Shown one piece after another: positions 24,072-36,314 of a DNA stretch of 64,000 nucleotides. The stretch is from NCBI GenBank assembly GCA_963580455.1, contig OY756963.1, positions 24,075,555 through 24,139,554 of the forward strand, in the 5' to 3' direction. The notes below the pieces were generated by a model. It was not told where the DNA came from and made no database searches. It saw only the letters and a program-made list of their open reading frames with translations. The translations under genes were made by a program, and so were the position numbers. How positions within the stretch are numbered: the first letter of the stretch is position 1; each line of letters begins with the position of its first letter. This DNA comes from Euonymus europaeus. Taxonomy: Eukaryota; Streptophyta; Magnoliopsida; Celastrales; Celastraceae.

Positions 24072-24866
24072 TAGGGCTGCACATGACCTATTTCAAATTG
24101 ACTCAACTCACCAATCCGACCCAATCCGTGCAAACCCGATCCATACCTGTTTATTTCAGTTCAAATATAGGTAAGAGCGAGTCGAATGCATCATCTTTTT
24201 CAATCACTCCAAATTGTCATATTGGGTTCCACCTATATTACACATAATTGGGTCTCACCCACTTATCTACATCAGCAAAACACATATCTCAATACAATCA
24301 TATCAACAAATAACATTTTTCAATACAATTTTTTCACTTTTCATTCACCAACACTCCAAATATCAAGTTTCAACAACATCTTTCTCATATTTTTATACAA
24401 TTTTTCACTTTTTTCTATCATTCTACACATCTTTCAATACAAATTTTTCAAATTTTTTCAAATCACTCTCTCTATACACTTCAAAATTTACAGCACTCTA
24501 AATTGGTCTAGCATTGCACTTGCTCTTTAGTAGAAGAATTTATTTGTCATATGCATCGATTATGGTATTTTATTAAATCCAACCCAATCCTGCATATTTA
24601 AAACGACATAATTTTATACTAAATTAGTAATGATCTTGGGTCAATCATTCATAATTTATCTATACCATGCAAATATATTTTATTTTTTGTAAATAATTTT
24701 GTATTTGTAGAGATTACAATAAAATATTATTTTGCATTTGACCCAATCTTATTTTACCCGACCCAACTCAACCTCAAATAAGAATAAGAATGGTTATAGG
24801 TAAATTTTCTTCCCACCCGAACCTATGTGGGTAAATCCAATCCAACCAGACCTCTTTGCAGCCCTA
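24072..24866. mobile_element. Non-autonomous hAT-like element
   Basis: The left end TAGGGCTGCA (24072-24081) and the right end TGCAGCCCTA (24857-24866) are a perfect 10-base inverted pair. The flanking octamers CTGGCTAG (left) and CTAGCTAC (right) agree at 6 of 8 positions, consistent with a decayed 8 bp hAT target duplication. Subterminal DNA is rich in GACCCAAC/CCCGACCC-type motifs at both ends. There is no coding sequence. Confidence 0.7.
24180..24535. mobile_element. MITE-like insert nested in the hAT element
   Basis: This pyrimidine-rich block contains ACATCAGCAAAACACATATC, TCAACAAATAACA and GCATTGCACTTGCTCTT. The same order of motifs recurs at 56410-56790 (ACATCATCAAAACACATATC, TTAACAAAATA, GCATTTGCTCT). 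The two regions are therefore copies of one dispersed family. Boundaries are approximate. Confidence 0.5.
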
Positions 24867-25826
24867 CTAGCTACCGTGTAAGTGTGAGCCGGCCGGGCAA
24901 AACTTTCTCATTAGGCCATCTCAAGGCCCGATTTGTTAGACATGTGAATGAAAGCCCAGTACGTATGCAAGAAAATAACGAAGTGGGATGCCTAACGCCT
25001 GAGTTGGAAATCAGCATCTGATTAAGCGTTGTACGTGGTTGCTTCTGTACCAAATGGATGAGCCATGGATAAATATACCGATAGTTATACATATATACAC
25101 TTTTACAGGGGTGTATATATCCATGTGTATTGCATGATTAAACGTACATATATAAACGATTATAAAACCTTTGATATCAGTGCGTTTGGCAAAACCAGTT
25201 GAAGTTCCAGCGGGTGGCCGCAGCGAACTTAATTTGGGAGTCCTAATGTGAACTTGCCAAAGCATTCAATAGCACTTGGTATTGCATAAATTTAGCTTAT
25301 GATATCATAATTTGTGTCCATATCCATGGTTAATATAATCGTTATCAAAACAGGAACTAAGTTAAAGTCTAGATGGTTTAAATTCATGAACTAGTTACTG
25401 GAGAAACAAAGTGGTGATGAGAAAGAAATGAGAATCGTATAGCCCAGAATGCCTTTTGTATGTGTTTTAAGAAAATGCAGCACTAATCTCGGAACAAACG
25501 CAACGAAAATGTACACGGGGAGAGAAAGAGAAAATGAAAGGGAGGACAAGAGAGAGAATAAAAATACTCAGAAGACGGCTCCATGCAATTGCTTTTCTTG
25601 CATTGTTCTTCCATCAACATGCTTATTCAAACAGCTTATGAATGACAAGCTGAAATCAGAGGAAACATACATATGAAATTGGGAAAAAGCAACATAAAGA
25701 ACACAGGCTTAAACATGCTTCTAGATTCGAGTAAATAATGAAAACAGTGCCCAATTACCTTCTCTCTATATGCTTGGCTACAAAAATAGAACGACTTGTT
25801 CAATAACGACGATAGAATGCCCATTA
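24867..25826. other. Spacer between the two carrier genes
   Basis: This holds the 3' flank of the ADNT1-like gene at its right side and unassigned AT-rich DNA. Short frames here (24871-25265 minus, 25449-25676 plus) show low-complexity composition and no family signature. Confidence 0.45.
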
Positions 25827-28800
25827 TCAGTCTGATATTCTGATTTCAACTCCTAAAATGTCTTCTACCATCTCGTAGGTCACAAAAGCAATTGCTATGG
25901 ATGGGACAACCTGCAAAAGTAGCAGAAGAATCACAAAATGTGTGCTCTGTACAACAACTTTGTATAGAGGAAAAGAAAACAGAGTGTATTTCTGTTTGAC
26001 AAGATACTGACACCCAGAATGTCTTATGCACCAAGATTTCATGTACAGGAAAAACATGTCTATTTTATTCCTTCTCAGATAAAAAAAATAATGTGCATAA
26101 TTAGATTGATATCTTCGTTCTTTTTCCCTTTTTCCTTTGGGGTGGCAATGACAAGAATAAATTTGTTCATTAACACAGCACCAAGTGCCCAACCCAAGTA
26201 TTCAGAATGTGTAAAAGATAGGCGCTTCAGAAAAACTAAAGAAATCACCTAAAAAGTAAAATAAAACCTAGTTCAATAACAAACAAGTTTCTAGCAGAGG
26301 TAACAAGTTAATTCCTGGAAATCTTATTCAAGACCAATGAACAATGACCTTATTCAGTTCGATTAAATTTAAGTTCATCCTTAAAGGCAAACATTTGAAC
26401 CAGGAGTGCAACCAAGAGGTCACAGGTTCGATTCCTTGAAACAGCCACACTTCATATTATATGGGGTCAAGGTTTGGGCATAACCTATCTGTTCCTGACC
26501 ACTCCCACTACGGGAGCCTTGTGCATGAGAATTGTCCACTCTTACGGACGAATATGTGGGCCAGTGGTAGAGTTGTATGGATACAATCTAGAGGTCACGA
26601 GTTAACTCCTAGAAGCAATCTCTCCACATAATATGTGGGGTATGATCTGCCCATCACATTGCGCGAGACTTGTGCATTGAAGTTGCACAAAGATACAAAT
26701 AATACAAGGATACCCTAAACCCTACATGTCCTAAACCCACCAGTTATTGAACAGAGGATACAAAGATACAATACAATTCACACAAAAATACATCACAACT
26801 CACACAAAGATATATCACAAATCTCAAAACAAGCATGTGGAGCTCAATCAAGTTAACATTTTCCATCTGCCTATGGAGGCTTGCATATCAAGTAAGCTTA
26901 ATGATTACCCGATACTAATTTGGATGGGTAAATAACACTACGCACCTTGACAGAATTGGGTACCAAACCCTTGTACAATGCCCAAAAGCCCTCATGCCGA
27001 ACTGTTTTCCTGAATGCATCAATCATGCCATTATATTCAAGTTGTGCTTTGCTCCTCCCTTCACCTGTGACAATGGATGCAGCATCTTTCCATCCCACCA
27101 TCTGCATTCTTCGGCGAATCACATCAAGAGGGTAGGCAACAGTTTGGCCAATAGTTCCAGCAGCTGCTCCACATGCAAGCCTTGTTACCACACTCAATTC
27201 TGAATCTTCAGCAAGTCCATTAGTTTTTACTAACCAATCTTTTAGAGATTCATACACAGCAAAGTTGAGACCCACATAAGGAATCTGCAAATAAATAAAT
27301 TAAAAAATAAAGGGCAAAGGATTATATCACATCACTGAAAGAAGATTCAGGATGAGACAAAATCCAAGATTTCATCCCCAAAAGCAGAATAAAGCTTGTT
27401 ACACGATGCAAAAAATTTAAGATAGAGAAAGACTCTCTCTCTCTCCTCTTAGTTTATCCATTTTACCTGGCACACTGCGCGAGACTTGTGCATAGAAGTT
27501 GCACAAAGATACAAAGAATACAAGGATACCCTAAACCCTACATGACCCAAACCCACCAGCTATTGAACAGATGATACAAAGATACAACACAATTCACACA
27601 AAGACTTGGGCATTTATTAAACTGGATTTTATCTTTCATCCAAGAAATTGTTACTGTTAAAATAGCCATTCACCTAATTAAGGCCAGCATAAAATTTTGA
27701 TTTTCCATAAATTTTCCCCATTGGTCAAAGTAATTCTGCATCGATAGAATTCAATCGTACAGCTTGGATATAACATACAAGCTAAGCTTAGAGTTTAGAT
27801 TTTTGTACTTGATAATACAAAAAAACTTTGACCATATGGCTGTTTCTTTCATTTTAAAAACAGTGACTGGATTCAATATTGGTCATGATCAGAGAGTCCA
27901 AATTAATTGGAATTTGGAAATTTTGACTTACTACTCCAACGACAGAAGGAAGCCAGCCCCTGTACAAAGCCCGTGGACCTTCCTCCCTGAGAACAGTTGA
28001 TAAAGCATGGAACATTCCTCTGTACTGGAACGGAGATTTCTCTGTCTGCAAATGAAATAAGAAAAATAAATAGGCTTATGGTGTAAGGTGTCAAACTTCA
28101 AGAAATCCATTTGAGCTAAAACAATGAAAAAGAGGACTCCTAGGAAAATCTAATAGCAAGATCCAGAAATTGGTATCAACCAAGTTTGTGGCAACATAAT
28201 CTTCAGCTTAAATAATATGTTCTGAAGCAAGATACAAGTCTAGTTCCCGGAACAGGGCACAGTCACCACATTAAATGAAATAAATTGTAACTTAAATAAA
28301 CAAGCACAGAGGCACATACATAGAGAGGACGCCCTGAGAAAACAAATTGTAATTTCAGGAATTTATATTGAGAGAACACTTTTTGCCTTGATAGCTACAT
28401 GTACTTCAGAACAAAGAACAATGCAATACTATGGAGTATAGACGCTCCAGTAAATCAGTTTTCAATCAAATCAATTGAGTATACAAGATAATACCTGTAC
28501 TGTGAGCCTGCCTCGTACCATGTCCATGGGATAAGTTGCAGACATAGCAATTATTCCTGCACATGCTCCCGCTCCAAGGCGTAAAACAGGAGTAAGCTGA
28601 GCATCCTCTGCAGGAAGCAACAAGGTCAAAAAAAGATTCAAAACAGCCTGTATTTCCAATCAAGTTCCATCTATTTCTGAGTTCTCATTCAGTCATAGCA
28701 CAATCAGAGTTTCAATTAACATTAACTTAGAAATATTAATAAGAATCATTTCTTTTAATCAAATCAAAGCCCAAGGTAAATGTTAGTCATTGACTCAAAT

Positions 28801-29196
28801 TTCCACCAAGTTATGGTCGTCTCGTATGTTGCAACAAAAGGATATCAGAAGGAGCTGATTCATTTTGGAACAAGTATAATAAATGAGACATAATTTTGAA
28901 TAAATTATCAGCTGACCTAGAAGAGAAATTTGTGAAGTACATGGAATCTACAAAATGGTCTCCATAAGGCTCTTCATTCTTTTTATATTTTTTTCCCTTT
29001 CCCTATTGGCTTCACATGTCAAGGGTATCCACAAAAAATAGAGTATGGTGCAACAAAAGGATATCCGAAGGAGCTGATTCATTTTGGAACAAGCATAATA
29101 AATGAGACATAATTTTGAATAAATTATCAGCTAACCTAGAATAGAAATTCGTGAAGCACATGGAATCTACAAAATGGTCTCCGTGAGGCCCTTCAT

Positions 29197-29227
<31 letters not shown>

Positions 29228-29963
29228 TCCTTTTTCCCTAGTAGGCTTCACATGTCAAGGTATCCACATAAAAAAGAGTACCAATCCAACATTAATGATG
29301 CTATTGAACCTACCATTGCCAGTTTGTTGTTGATAAAGCAACAATATCGCCCTGTTAAGAAAAATATCAAAGAAAACCAATCAGAAAGAAGGAAACAACA
29401 AATCCGTAGATTCTACAGCACCTTTGTAACAATGAATAAATGTTTCAATACTCAGGAAAAATGTACATAAGAACCAAGCCCTAGAAAAATTATGGTATAA
29501 GACATTTGGATGCAGCAGCTTGGTATAAGGGAACAGCTTTTCTTCCCTAAACAAGCAAAGATGAGAACGGAGCCTTTATGATGTTTATATTTTGACTGCA
29601 ATTGCATACTCTTTTTCAGATGACTGAATTTGATTCAATGCAATCATTACTTTATAATAATTTCCAGAACTGTACATTAGATGAGAAAGAAAGGTTTTAT
29701 GATGCTCACAGATATTTGACTGCAATTCAGCACTCTATTTCAAATGACTGTTTTCAAACCAATGTAATCATTCATCTAATAATAATTTCCAGACAGTGTA
29801 CCTTAGCTGGGCATATGAAGCCATTACCATTCTTCCCCTTCCATCCCCCATCCCCCCAGCCAAAAAGAAATAGCTAAAACTATGAAGTCAATTACACTCT
29901 GCTTTTAATGATCAAAGTGAATTTACTGTCATAAAAACTAAAAGCAAATTGGGCCACACACAA

Positions 29964-29999
<36 letters not shown>

Positions 30000-32643
30000 G
30001 ACTTGGAACCTAGAAGCCAAACTGCTCCCACCCACTACATTAGCGCCTGAGATTTACAGAAGGGGAATTTAGAATGACAAATAACATAAAGTATGTTCAA
30101 CATAAAATAAAGCAAACGTATATTTTACTCACTTCAAGTAATAGGGCATGCCAGATCATCTAACTATGTGGAGAACGCCATCATTTAGATACTATAGACA
30201 ATTAAATCAATCCAACATATTCTATATAGAATTCATACTTAGATGCTTGCTCATAGCTGAAGAATTTGATCGCTGAGTTTGGGACAATTCGAGCACAATT
30301 GGCACCATTTCCCTTGAACAGCCCACGTAAACCCTCAGTTTTCCATATATATTTCAATCCTTGAACTGTTCCATTATATTTTATGCTGTGCGGATTTTGA
30401 ACCTGCATTATGTAAGAGCTTTTTAATTTTAATAATATTATGCGAGAGCTTATTAATGCAACAACCATTCAGTGGAACTGAAAATTTCAAACAAACTTAA
30501 CCAACCTGTAGCAGTATCTCCAACCGTTCCAATGGAGCAACAGCAGTGCGTGACCTGCGTTTATATGCAAGTTTGCCACCGATTAAGCCGTTGTAATTCA
30601 ACATTGCATTAAGAACGAATAAAGTTACAAATACCGAAGTAATTTCAAACTTGAGATAACTTTTTTCAAATATGTAGATCGGAACTTAAGACCTATCAAA
30701 AAGCTATCCTTGCAGTCGAATCTGATGTGAAATAAGAATTCAATAAGTCATCATTTGATTTTGATGAATAGGAAATTACTCAATTCTTTGTCATATGAGT
30801 TAACTGCTTCTATCTAATGGAGACCTTCATGATAGAACAACCTAGAGATAAACTGCTTCTATCTAATGAAGACATTAAAGATAGACAACATAGAAATAGC
30901 CTTTACACTTTGTTGTTAGTCGTGAACAAAGGTGTCATTGTTTTTTTCCCCTGTAATCTCCAATTTGGAGCCATTAGCGACTTCAGTTTTTCCTGCGGAG
31001 GTACATTACTCTAACAGGCTGCAAGTGTTGAGATTGTCACAACCATATCTGGTCATGCATAAGGTTGCATGCAGTATCAAAACTGGATGTTGTTTCAAAG
31101 AGAAGTTGATATAATTTCAGTAATGGGAATCCATCAGAAAATTATCTCCTATAAGAGACTCGATGGCTTTAGTCACATTCCAATGCATCTCATCTCTTTT
31201 GTCTCTTGTTTATTGATTTCAATAGAAGTGAAATCACAAAATAACCTCCATTCAATCCTAAGATGTTAAAAATTCCATACCAAAATTAACTCATTCGTCC
31301 CCTAGATAACAGAACACCCTATAACGTTGGTACTGTCCAAGTATACCATTCGTATAGCCTAGATCAATCACTACTTTATTCATTAGCTGCATTATTTTCA
31401 CTCAAAATCATGCACTATGTTAAATGCCGAACAATTCTATCATGTCAACTTTAAAATCCTTTTCCTAGCTGATTTAGTTAATTGACTAGCTACCCTAATG
31501 TCCATTACAGCGTCATCCTACATTAAAGTCCTAAGACATTTCACAAGCAAGACCAAAGAGTATCACGATCAAAGCCATACATAGGTCATAGACTATGACC
31601 ACTACTTAAAAATCATGGATTTAACTCATTTAAAGTTTTGCTTCTTTTAAGAGACATGAGAGATGATAAAACACAAATCCTGACTTAGCACATGCCAATT
31701 AGTTGAGAAAAATGTCATAAACAATATATAGAATTCCGCACAACCCAAGGACACATAATTTGGTTAATTATTTTCCAGCTCCTTCAGCAAGCTAAACTTA
31801 GAGGAAATTAAGAGCAGACCAGCTAAATATAAGTCAGATAAATCAGTCCTAAAAACTTTTACTGAACAACTTTGGAGGAATTAAAATGCAAAATAAGCAT
31901 CATCATCATCAAAACATTTATCCAACACAAAGATGGTGGGGTCGGTTAAATTAATCCATATAGAAACTAGTAAAAACCCACATGAATTCTCCTTCCCATT
32001 CATTCATGTAAAAAGCTACTCGGAAGTACACTTTTGTGTAAAAAATATACCAGAAAATATTGGCTTGTTCGCATACATTTGAAAGAAGGGTAAAGCAAAA
32101 TTTCCATATGCTTTGTTTCTTTCTCATTTATAAAGATAATGGCTCCATAATCCTATTCAGCACTAGAAAATACCATGAAAAACAATGACTGCTTCATCAC
32201 TCCTACTGGATAAACCATCCACATTCAACATACGATTTTATATTTTCTTCCAACCTTTCTTCAACAATAGACGGAATAACTAATACATGGCTATCATATA
32301 CCCAGGCCAAAATAGTTTTTCAAAAAATAATTTCTTTGGAACAAACAATGGATCGTGATTGGTTATTTGCTTGCTACAGTGCTGAACTTTTTCAATTTCC
32401 AGTTTATTCCCACATTTTCTTCGCAGAAACACGAATGTATTACCAATTTTATCGGCACAGGAAAAAGAAAGCTCCGAAAACTCACACTCCTCCGGCGACT
32501 CCTCCAGCAACAAGAGACTTGCAGATACTAAAAAAAGCGTAGCTGGGGGCCTTGACTCCCTCCCTTGCAAGCTTCGCTTCCTCGGCCAGATTTACGATCG
32601 TCGAGACAGCCGATTCGCTCGCTTTCACATCCTCTGACGCCAT
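25827..32643 (-). CDS. ADNT1: Mitochondrial adenine nucleotide transporter, ADNT1-like
   Basis: Eight exons on the minus strand give 352 residues: 32643-32486, 30554-30506, 30402-30239, 29351-29314, 28607-28495, 28045-27932, 27284-26946 and 25910-25827. Junctions are GT-AG and in frame, and the length equals that of Arabidopsis ADNT1 as I know it. Carrier signatures are APLERLEILLQ, YPMDMVRGRL and YPLDVIRRRMQ, each followed by the usual helix pair. The N-terminus MASEDVKASESAVSTIVNLA and the C-terminus YEMVEDILGVEIRISD are subgroup-typical. ADNT1 exchanges AMP and ADP (and ATP) across the inner membrane, chiefly in non-green tissue. Intron 1 is nearly 1.9 kb, and later introns hold SINEs and tandem duplications. 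The neighbouring carrier at 19542-23911 belongs to a different subfamily, so this is not a recent tandem pair. Confidence 0.95.
26395..26545 (+). mobile_element. Au-like SINE in ADNT1 intron 7
   Basis: A canonical B box, GGTTCGATTCC, is at 26425-26435 within AGAGGTCACAG. It is followed by TTGAAACAGCC, GGGGTCAAGG and CACTACGGGAGCCTTGTGCA. This order (B box, AACAGCC, GGGTAAGG-like, CGGGAGCCTTGTGCA) is that of the plant Au SINE family. The copy has no clean tail. Confidence 0.6.
26565..26700 (+). mobile_element. Second Au-like SINE copy in the same intron
   Basis: GGTAGAGTTGTATGG (A-box region), AGGTCACGAGTTAACTCC (B-box region), CTCCACATAATATGTGGGG and GCGCGAGACTTGTGCATTG follow in the same order as the neighbouring copy. 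Its 3' part belongs to the duplicated block at 26661-26792 and 27475-27602. Confidence 0.55.
26661..27602. repeat. 130 bp dispersed duplication in two ADNT1 introns
   Basis: The block at 26661-26792 (TGCGCGAGACTTGTGCAT, AAGTTGCACAAAGATACAAA, AAGGATACCCTAAACCCTAC, CAATTCACACAAA) is repeated at about 27475-27602 with few changes. One copy is in the intron before and the other in the intron after the 339-base exon 7. They are direct repeats and could mediate loss of that exon by unequal recombination. Confidence 0.85.
28831..29270. repeat. Tandem duplication in an ADNT1 intron, period 219 bp
   Basis: GCAACAAAAGGATATC at 28831 recurs at 29050. Both copies continue through GGAGCTGATTCATTTTGGAA, AATGAGACATAATTTTGAAT and TGGAATCTACAAAATGGTCT to a CT- or T-rich end. 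A (CT)n run near 29199-29218 has grown only in the second copy. Confidence 0.88.
29593..29840. repeat. Tandem duplication in an ADNT1 intron, period 124 bp
   Basis: TGACTGCAATTGCATACTCT at 29593 recurs as TGACTGCAATTCAGCACTCT at 29717. Both copies continue with TCAxATGACTG, CAATxxAATCATT and TAATAATTTCCAGA. The second copy is diverged. Confidence 0.75.
29970..29994. repeat. (AT)n microsatellite in an ADNT1 intron
   Basis: An uninterrupted alternating AT run of about 25 bases, a likely polymorphic marker. Confidence 0.9.
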
Positions 32644-33061
32644 AATTTAATAGGAGGAAAAGTCTATCGCAGGAAAGTAAGTAGCGCCGGAACAGTAGTG
32701 TAACTCGGACTCTGCTTCGATTGTTTGGGCGATGTATCGAATCGGATCTCCGGTGATTAGAGTAGATAGAGTATCTGCATTGCTGCGGCTGCTCTCCTTG
32801 TAGAGTATAGTTTGAGCAAGCACTCGTGACGCTACTTGGCAGTTGGCACTGAAAACTGAGGTTGCAACTACGACGGCGTTTGTTGCTGATGACGTTTGAC
32901 GTATTCCTACTTGCTCGAGTAGATATATAATATCTATACTCGCCTACTAGGTTCCTACGTGGACACGACTATACAAAGACGAGGATTTTGGGTGGGAGGT
33001 TTTGGACCCCAGGGTAGGTGAGCTGGTGAGGTAAGAGCATCCACCGCGTACACTATTAACC
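32644..33061 (-). promoter_or_regulatory. Upstream region of the ADNT1-like gene
   Basis: This holds the leader and promoter of the minus-strand gene. No consensus TATA box is unambiguous. It ends at the left target duplication of the next insertion, so the retroelement sits within about 420 bases upstream of the start codon. Confidence 0.45.
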
Positions 33062-33079
33062 AAAACGGAATTGAGGTTA

Positions 33080-33799
33080 GCGAGTCTTTCCTAAAGTTGG
33101 TTTCAATTACGGGCCCTCTCTCCCTGCCTCTATCTCTCTCCTTTCTCTGATTTCACCCAACAGCAGCCGGTTGAGAGAGGAGGAGTTCATCTCCTCCCCT
33201 CCCCTTTTCCGTTCTCTTTTCTATCCCTCTTCCACTCCATTGTTTTCTTTTATCAACACTTTTTGTCTTTCTATCCACTCCATTTTTTCTTCATTTTGTT
33301 TAACCAATATCTTCCTACCCTACTTTTTTTTGTAATTTTTGTTTTATTTTGCAGAAATTTCGAGACTTGTAGATCTGGATCCTATTAAGTGAATATGTCA
33401 GATCTAGTTTACAAATTTGTTTATTTCTTTAGAGATATAGTTAATATGGATTTTCAGGCTTTTATCAACCCTCTTCTTACTACCAGTTTTCAGATTTGGA
33501 CTGCTCTCTCGCTAAGTGTTTGCTGTGCGCGGTGTTACTAGTGCCCCAGCTTACCTGGTGGTCACCCCTTCTCTCAGTGTCCCATTTTATTTTGTGTACA
33601 CTAATTTTTGGGTTACTTGAATTTTATTTCCCGCACCTACCTCTTTACAGACCAATGTGTCAATTATCTTCTGGACTGTTCTTAAATTTTTATTATGTGT
33701 GTTGTGCCCTCTGTAACGAGTTGAATACCCTAATTATCTGCTCTTCAATTTGTACTTGGTGGTTTGCTCGTTAATGGAATTTATTACGTTTATAAAAAA
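33080..33799 (+). mobile_element. Non-LTR retroelement insertion with 18 bp target-site duplication
   Basis: The sequence AAAACGGAATTGAGGTTA occurs at 33062-33079 and again at 33800-33817. Between the copies lie about 720 bases that start GC-rich with CT tracts and end in TTTATTACGTTTAT followed by a run of A. A poly(A) end plus a direct duplication of the target is the signature of target-primed reverse transcription. I see no reverse transcriptase, so this is a non-autonomous or internally deleted LINE-type copy. The 92-residue frame at 33496-33774 shows no known domain. Confidence 0.85.
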
Positions 33800-33817
33800 A
33801 AAACGGAATTGAGGTTA

Positions 33818-35995
33818 TAGAGTTTTAGTTTTGTCATTTAGCAAAATCTACTCCTACATCAAAGACGCAAGAAGAGATGTCAAAACCTTGGTTTGCTATA
33901 CTTGAACTCTCAAGTGGGCGTCTTCGTATAGTAGAGACGCAGTCATTCTTTTCACCGTCAAGATCATCAGAAGTCTAATGGCATTCGTTTTCATCACATT
34001 CAACGACCACAACTTTAAATCTCCAATCAGGTAACATTTTAGACCAATGTAGAATACGTGTTTGCTCCTTTGCCTCAAATGCTTTGAATGCCTGATTTTA
34101 TTTCAACTTGGTCTTGGTCACCTAGTCTATTGCAAAATCAATTTAATCTTTTGATGAAGGTGATCATCTAGTGCATTCAAATGTTCAAAATACAGAAAGT
34201 AGGGTGAGACAAGTTTGTTTGGTTTCTTTGTTTTGTTTTTGGGTTGATCATAAGTAATGTGTGGATGTATTGTTTGGAAATTTATAAAATTCTGAAAAAA
34301 TGTATAACAACTGAAGAATTAGAGTTTTTATATTGAGTTTTTGGCGTGGATGGCCTAAAGGAAGTAATCAATGCTAAGAACATATCCCATCGCATCTCTA
34401 CTTTAATAAAGGATGTCATGGTTACTTTTAGTCATTTTTTTTATATATTTTGATCAAATTATTTAGTGAGTTATTAGTGGATATTATAGAGAAAAATATG
34501 TAACAACAAATTGGAGGGGAAAAAACAACCAAATGATTCGATTAATTTGGTTTTTTTTTTACAATCTTATTACTTTAATAAAAAAAACTTTTAGTTTTTA
34601 GTCATTCGACCATTCAAAATGGACAAAAAAAAAAGAAGCATTGGAAAAAAAATGTTTTGATTTTATTTTTTATTCTCCTATCATGTGAAGGCATGTCTTC
34701 ATCCAATTATCACGATAGTAATCAATCATAGGATGTGACTGTGCTTATCACGGTATACTAATGAGCAATTAGGGATGATAACGGGGTGGGAGAGGGGTAT
34801 GCCCTTCCCATCCCTGATTTGTGGAGTTTGGCGAATCCGATGGAGATGGGGCCAACCCCGACCTCATCCCTACAATATATGGGGCATCTAAAGATAAAAA
34901 AAAATTGCACAATAATATATTAAATTTTTGTTCCATTCAACGATGCACCAAACATCAAAGTAAAACTAAACATCATTATATACGTTAAAATATATAAATA
35001 TAAATATATAAAATATATATGTTAATATATTTATTTATATATACAATAATATAAAATATTACATATGTAATTCGTGTCGGGTTCGGGGTTGGGTATGACA
35101 TTACCATATCCTACAAGTTTTCTAAATTAAATTAAATAAGTTTTCTGGGGAAAATAATTATTGAAAAAAGAAAAAAATATACAAAATCAACTGAAGTAAA
35201 GAAGTAAAATTTCATAGAATCAGTCAACATATATTTATCGTGAATTAAGTTAATTAATTCAGTTTGAATGGAAAATAAACTTTAAAAAATAAAAATCTTG
35301 AGACCCACTCATATTTTATCATCAATTAATGTGAAGTTTTGAATATTAATCGGACTCTATACATACTTTTATAATCAATTATTATTTCAAATGTCACGTG
35401 GATGATGTAAAATGAAGATACAAAAAATTGGGCTTCCTTATAATTTCTCTTTAAAAAAAGAAAAAGAAAATCAAAAAAAAAAGTAAAATAATAAAAACTC
35501 ATATAGTTTCCTAGAATCGGTCAACTATAATTATTATGGATTAAATTATGGAAAATAATCCAACAAAATCTTGGAAAAAAGGAAAAACTATACAGAAAAC
35601 AAATGACATATATAAATAATCTAATAATATACATCTGGAATAGGTATTCCCCAAAATGACCATAAAGAAGTATCTAACACAACTGGCATTTTCGTGATTC
35701 TGGCTTAGAATCATGGGCAAAATAGGAGTATTCTCAACTAATTTGTAACCTTTGATACACATTTTTTATTTCTTATTTAGTGTCGAAGACGCACGTTAGT
35801 TTCCATTAATTTCCCTTTCATAGAACTAAAAAACATTCCCTCGCTGACAGAAACACGCACCTTGTGAGTCTTGTCATTTCTGTTGGATTATGCATAGAAT
35901 TCTGTGATTGTGAGTCCTGTCAGTCTGTCTGTCTGCAGGTACGGACTCTCTTCCTAAAAGTATAATTTTTGGACCCATCTAAATGCAGGTACATA
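33818..35995. other. AT-rich spacer
   Basis: No gene is visible. Besides the hAT-like element listed separately there are homopolymer tracts. There is also a loose repeat (GAATCAGTCAAC near 35218 and GAATCGGTCAAC near 35514, each in similar AT-rich context). Confidence 0.45.
34770..35113. mobile_element. hAT-like MITE, same family as 209-806
   Basis: It begins TAGGGATGATAACGGGGTGG and ends ACATTACCATATCCTA. Its interior (ATATGTTAATATATTTATTT, CATATGTAATTCGTGTCGGG) is the reverse complement of the interior of the 209-806 element. No target duplication is evident. Confidence 0.5.
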
Positions 35996-36314
35996 ATTGC
36001 TATATACAGACCTATTGTGATAGCCTATTAGTTGGAGGGAGAGAGATAGTAAGTTTGGATTGGATAGAATAGAACCGACAGCATCATTAATGTCAGACAG
36101 CGTTGGGAGTAATAATTGGGTTGCTTTGCTCAATTGTTATATACAAACCTATTGGGTGATTGCTAAACATAGCCTATGTCATCAATCTTTTTTTTTTTTT
36201 TTTGTCTTTGACATTAATTTCTCTTTCATCCGTTTACACTAAAAGTATGAGTAAAATGTGGTGATGGGATGACTCAGGTAATGATTATTCATTTGAGAGA
36301 TAACATTCTTTGGA

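Noticed and set aside
19542..32643. The two carriers as a recent tandem duplication
   Set aside because: Their N-termini, signature sequences and exon structures differ throughout; they belong to separate subfamilies.
33496..33774. 92-residue hydrophobic frame in the 33 kb insert
   Set aside because: It lies in the 3' region of a non-LTR insertion just before the poly(A) tail and shows no domain; likely untranslated.
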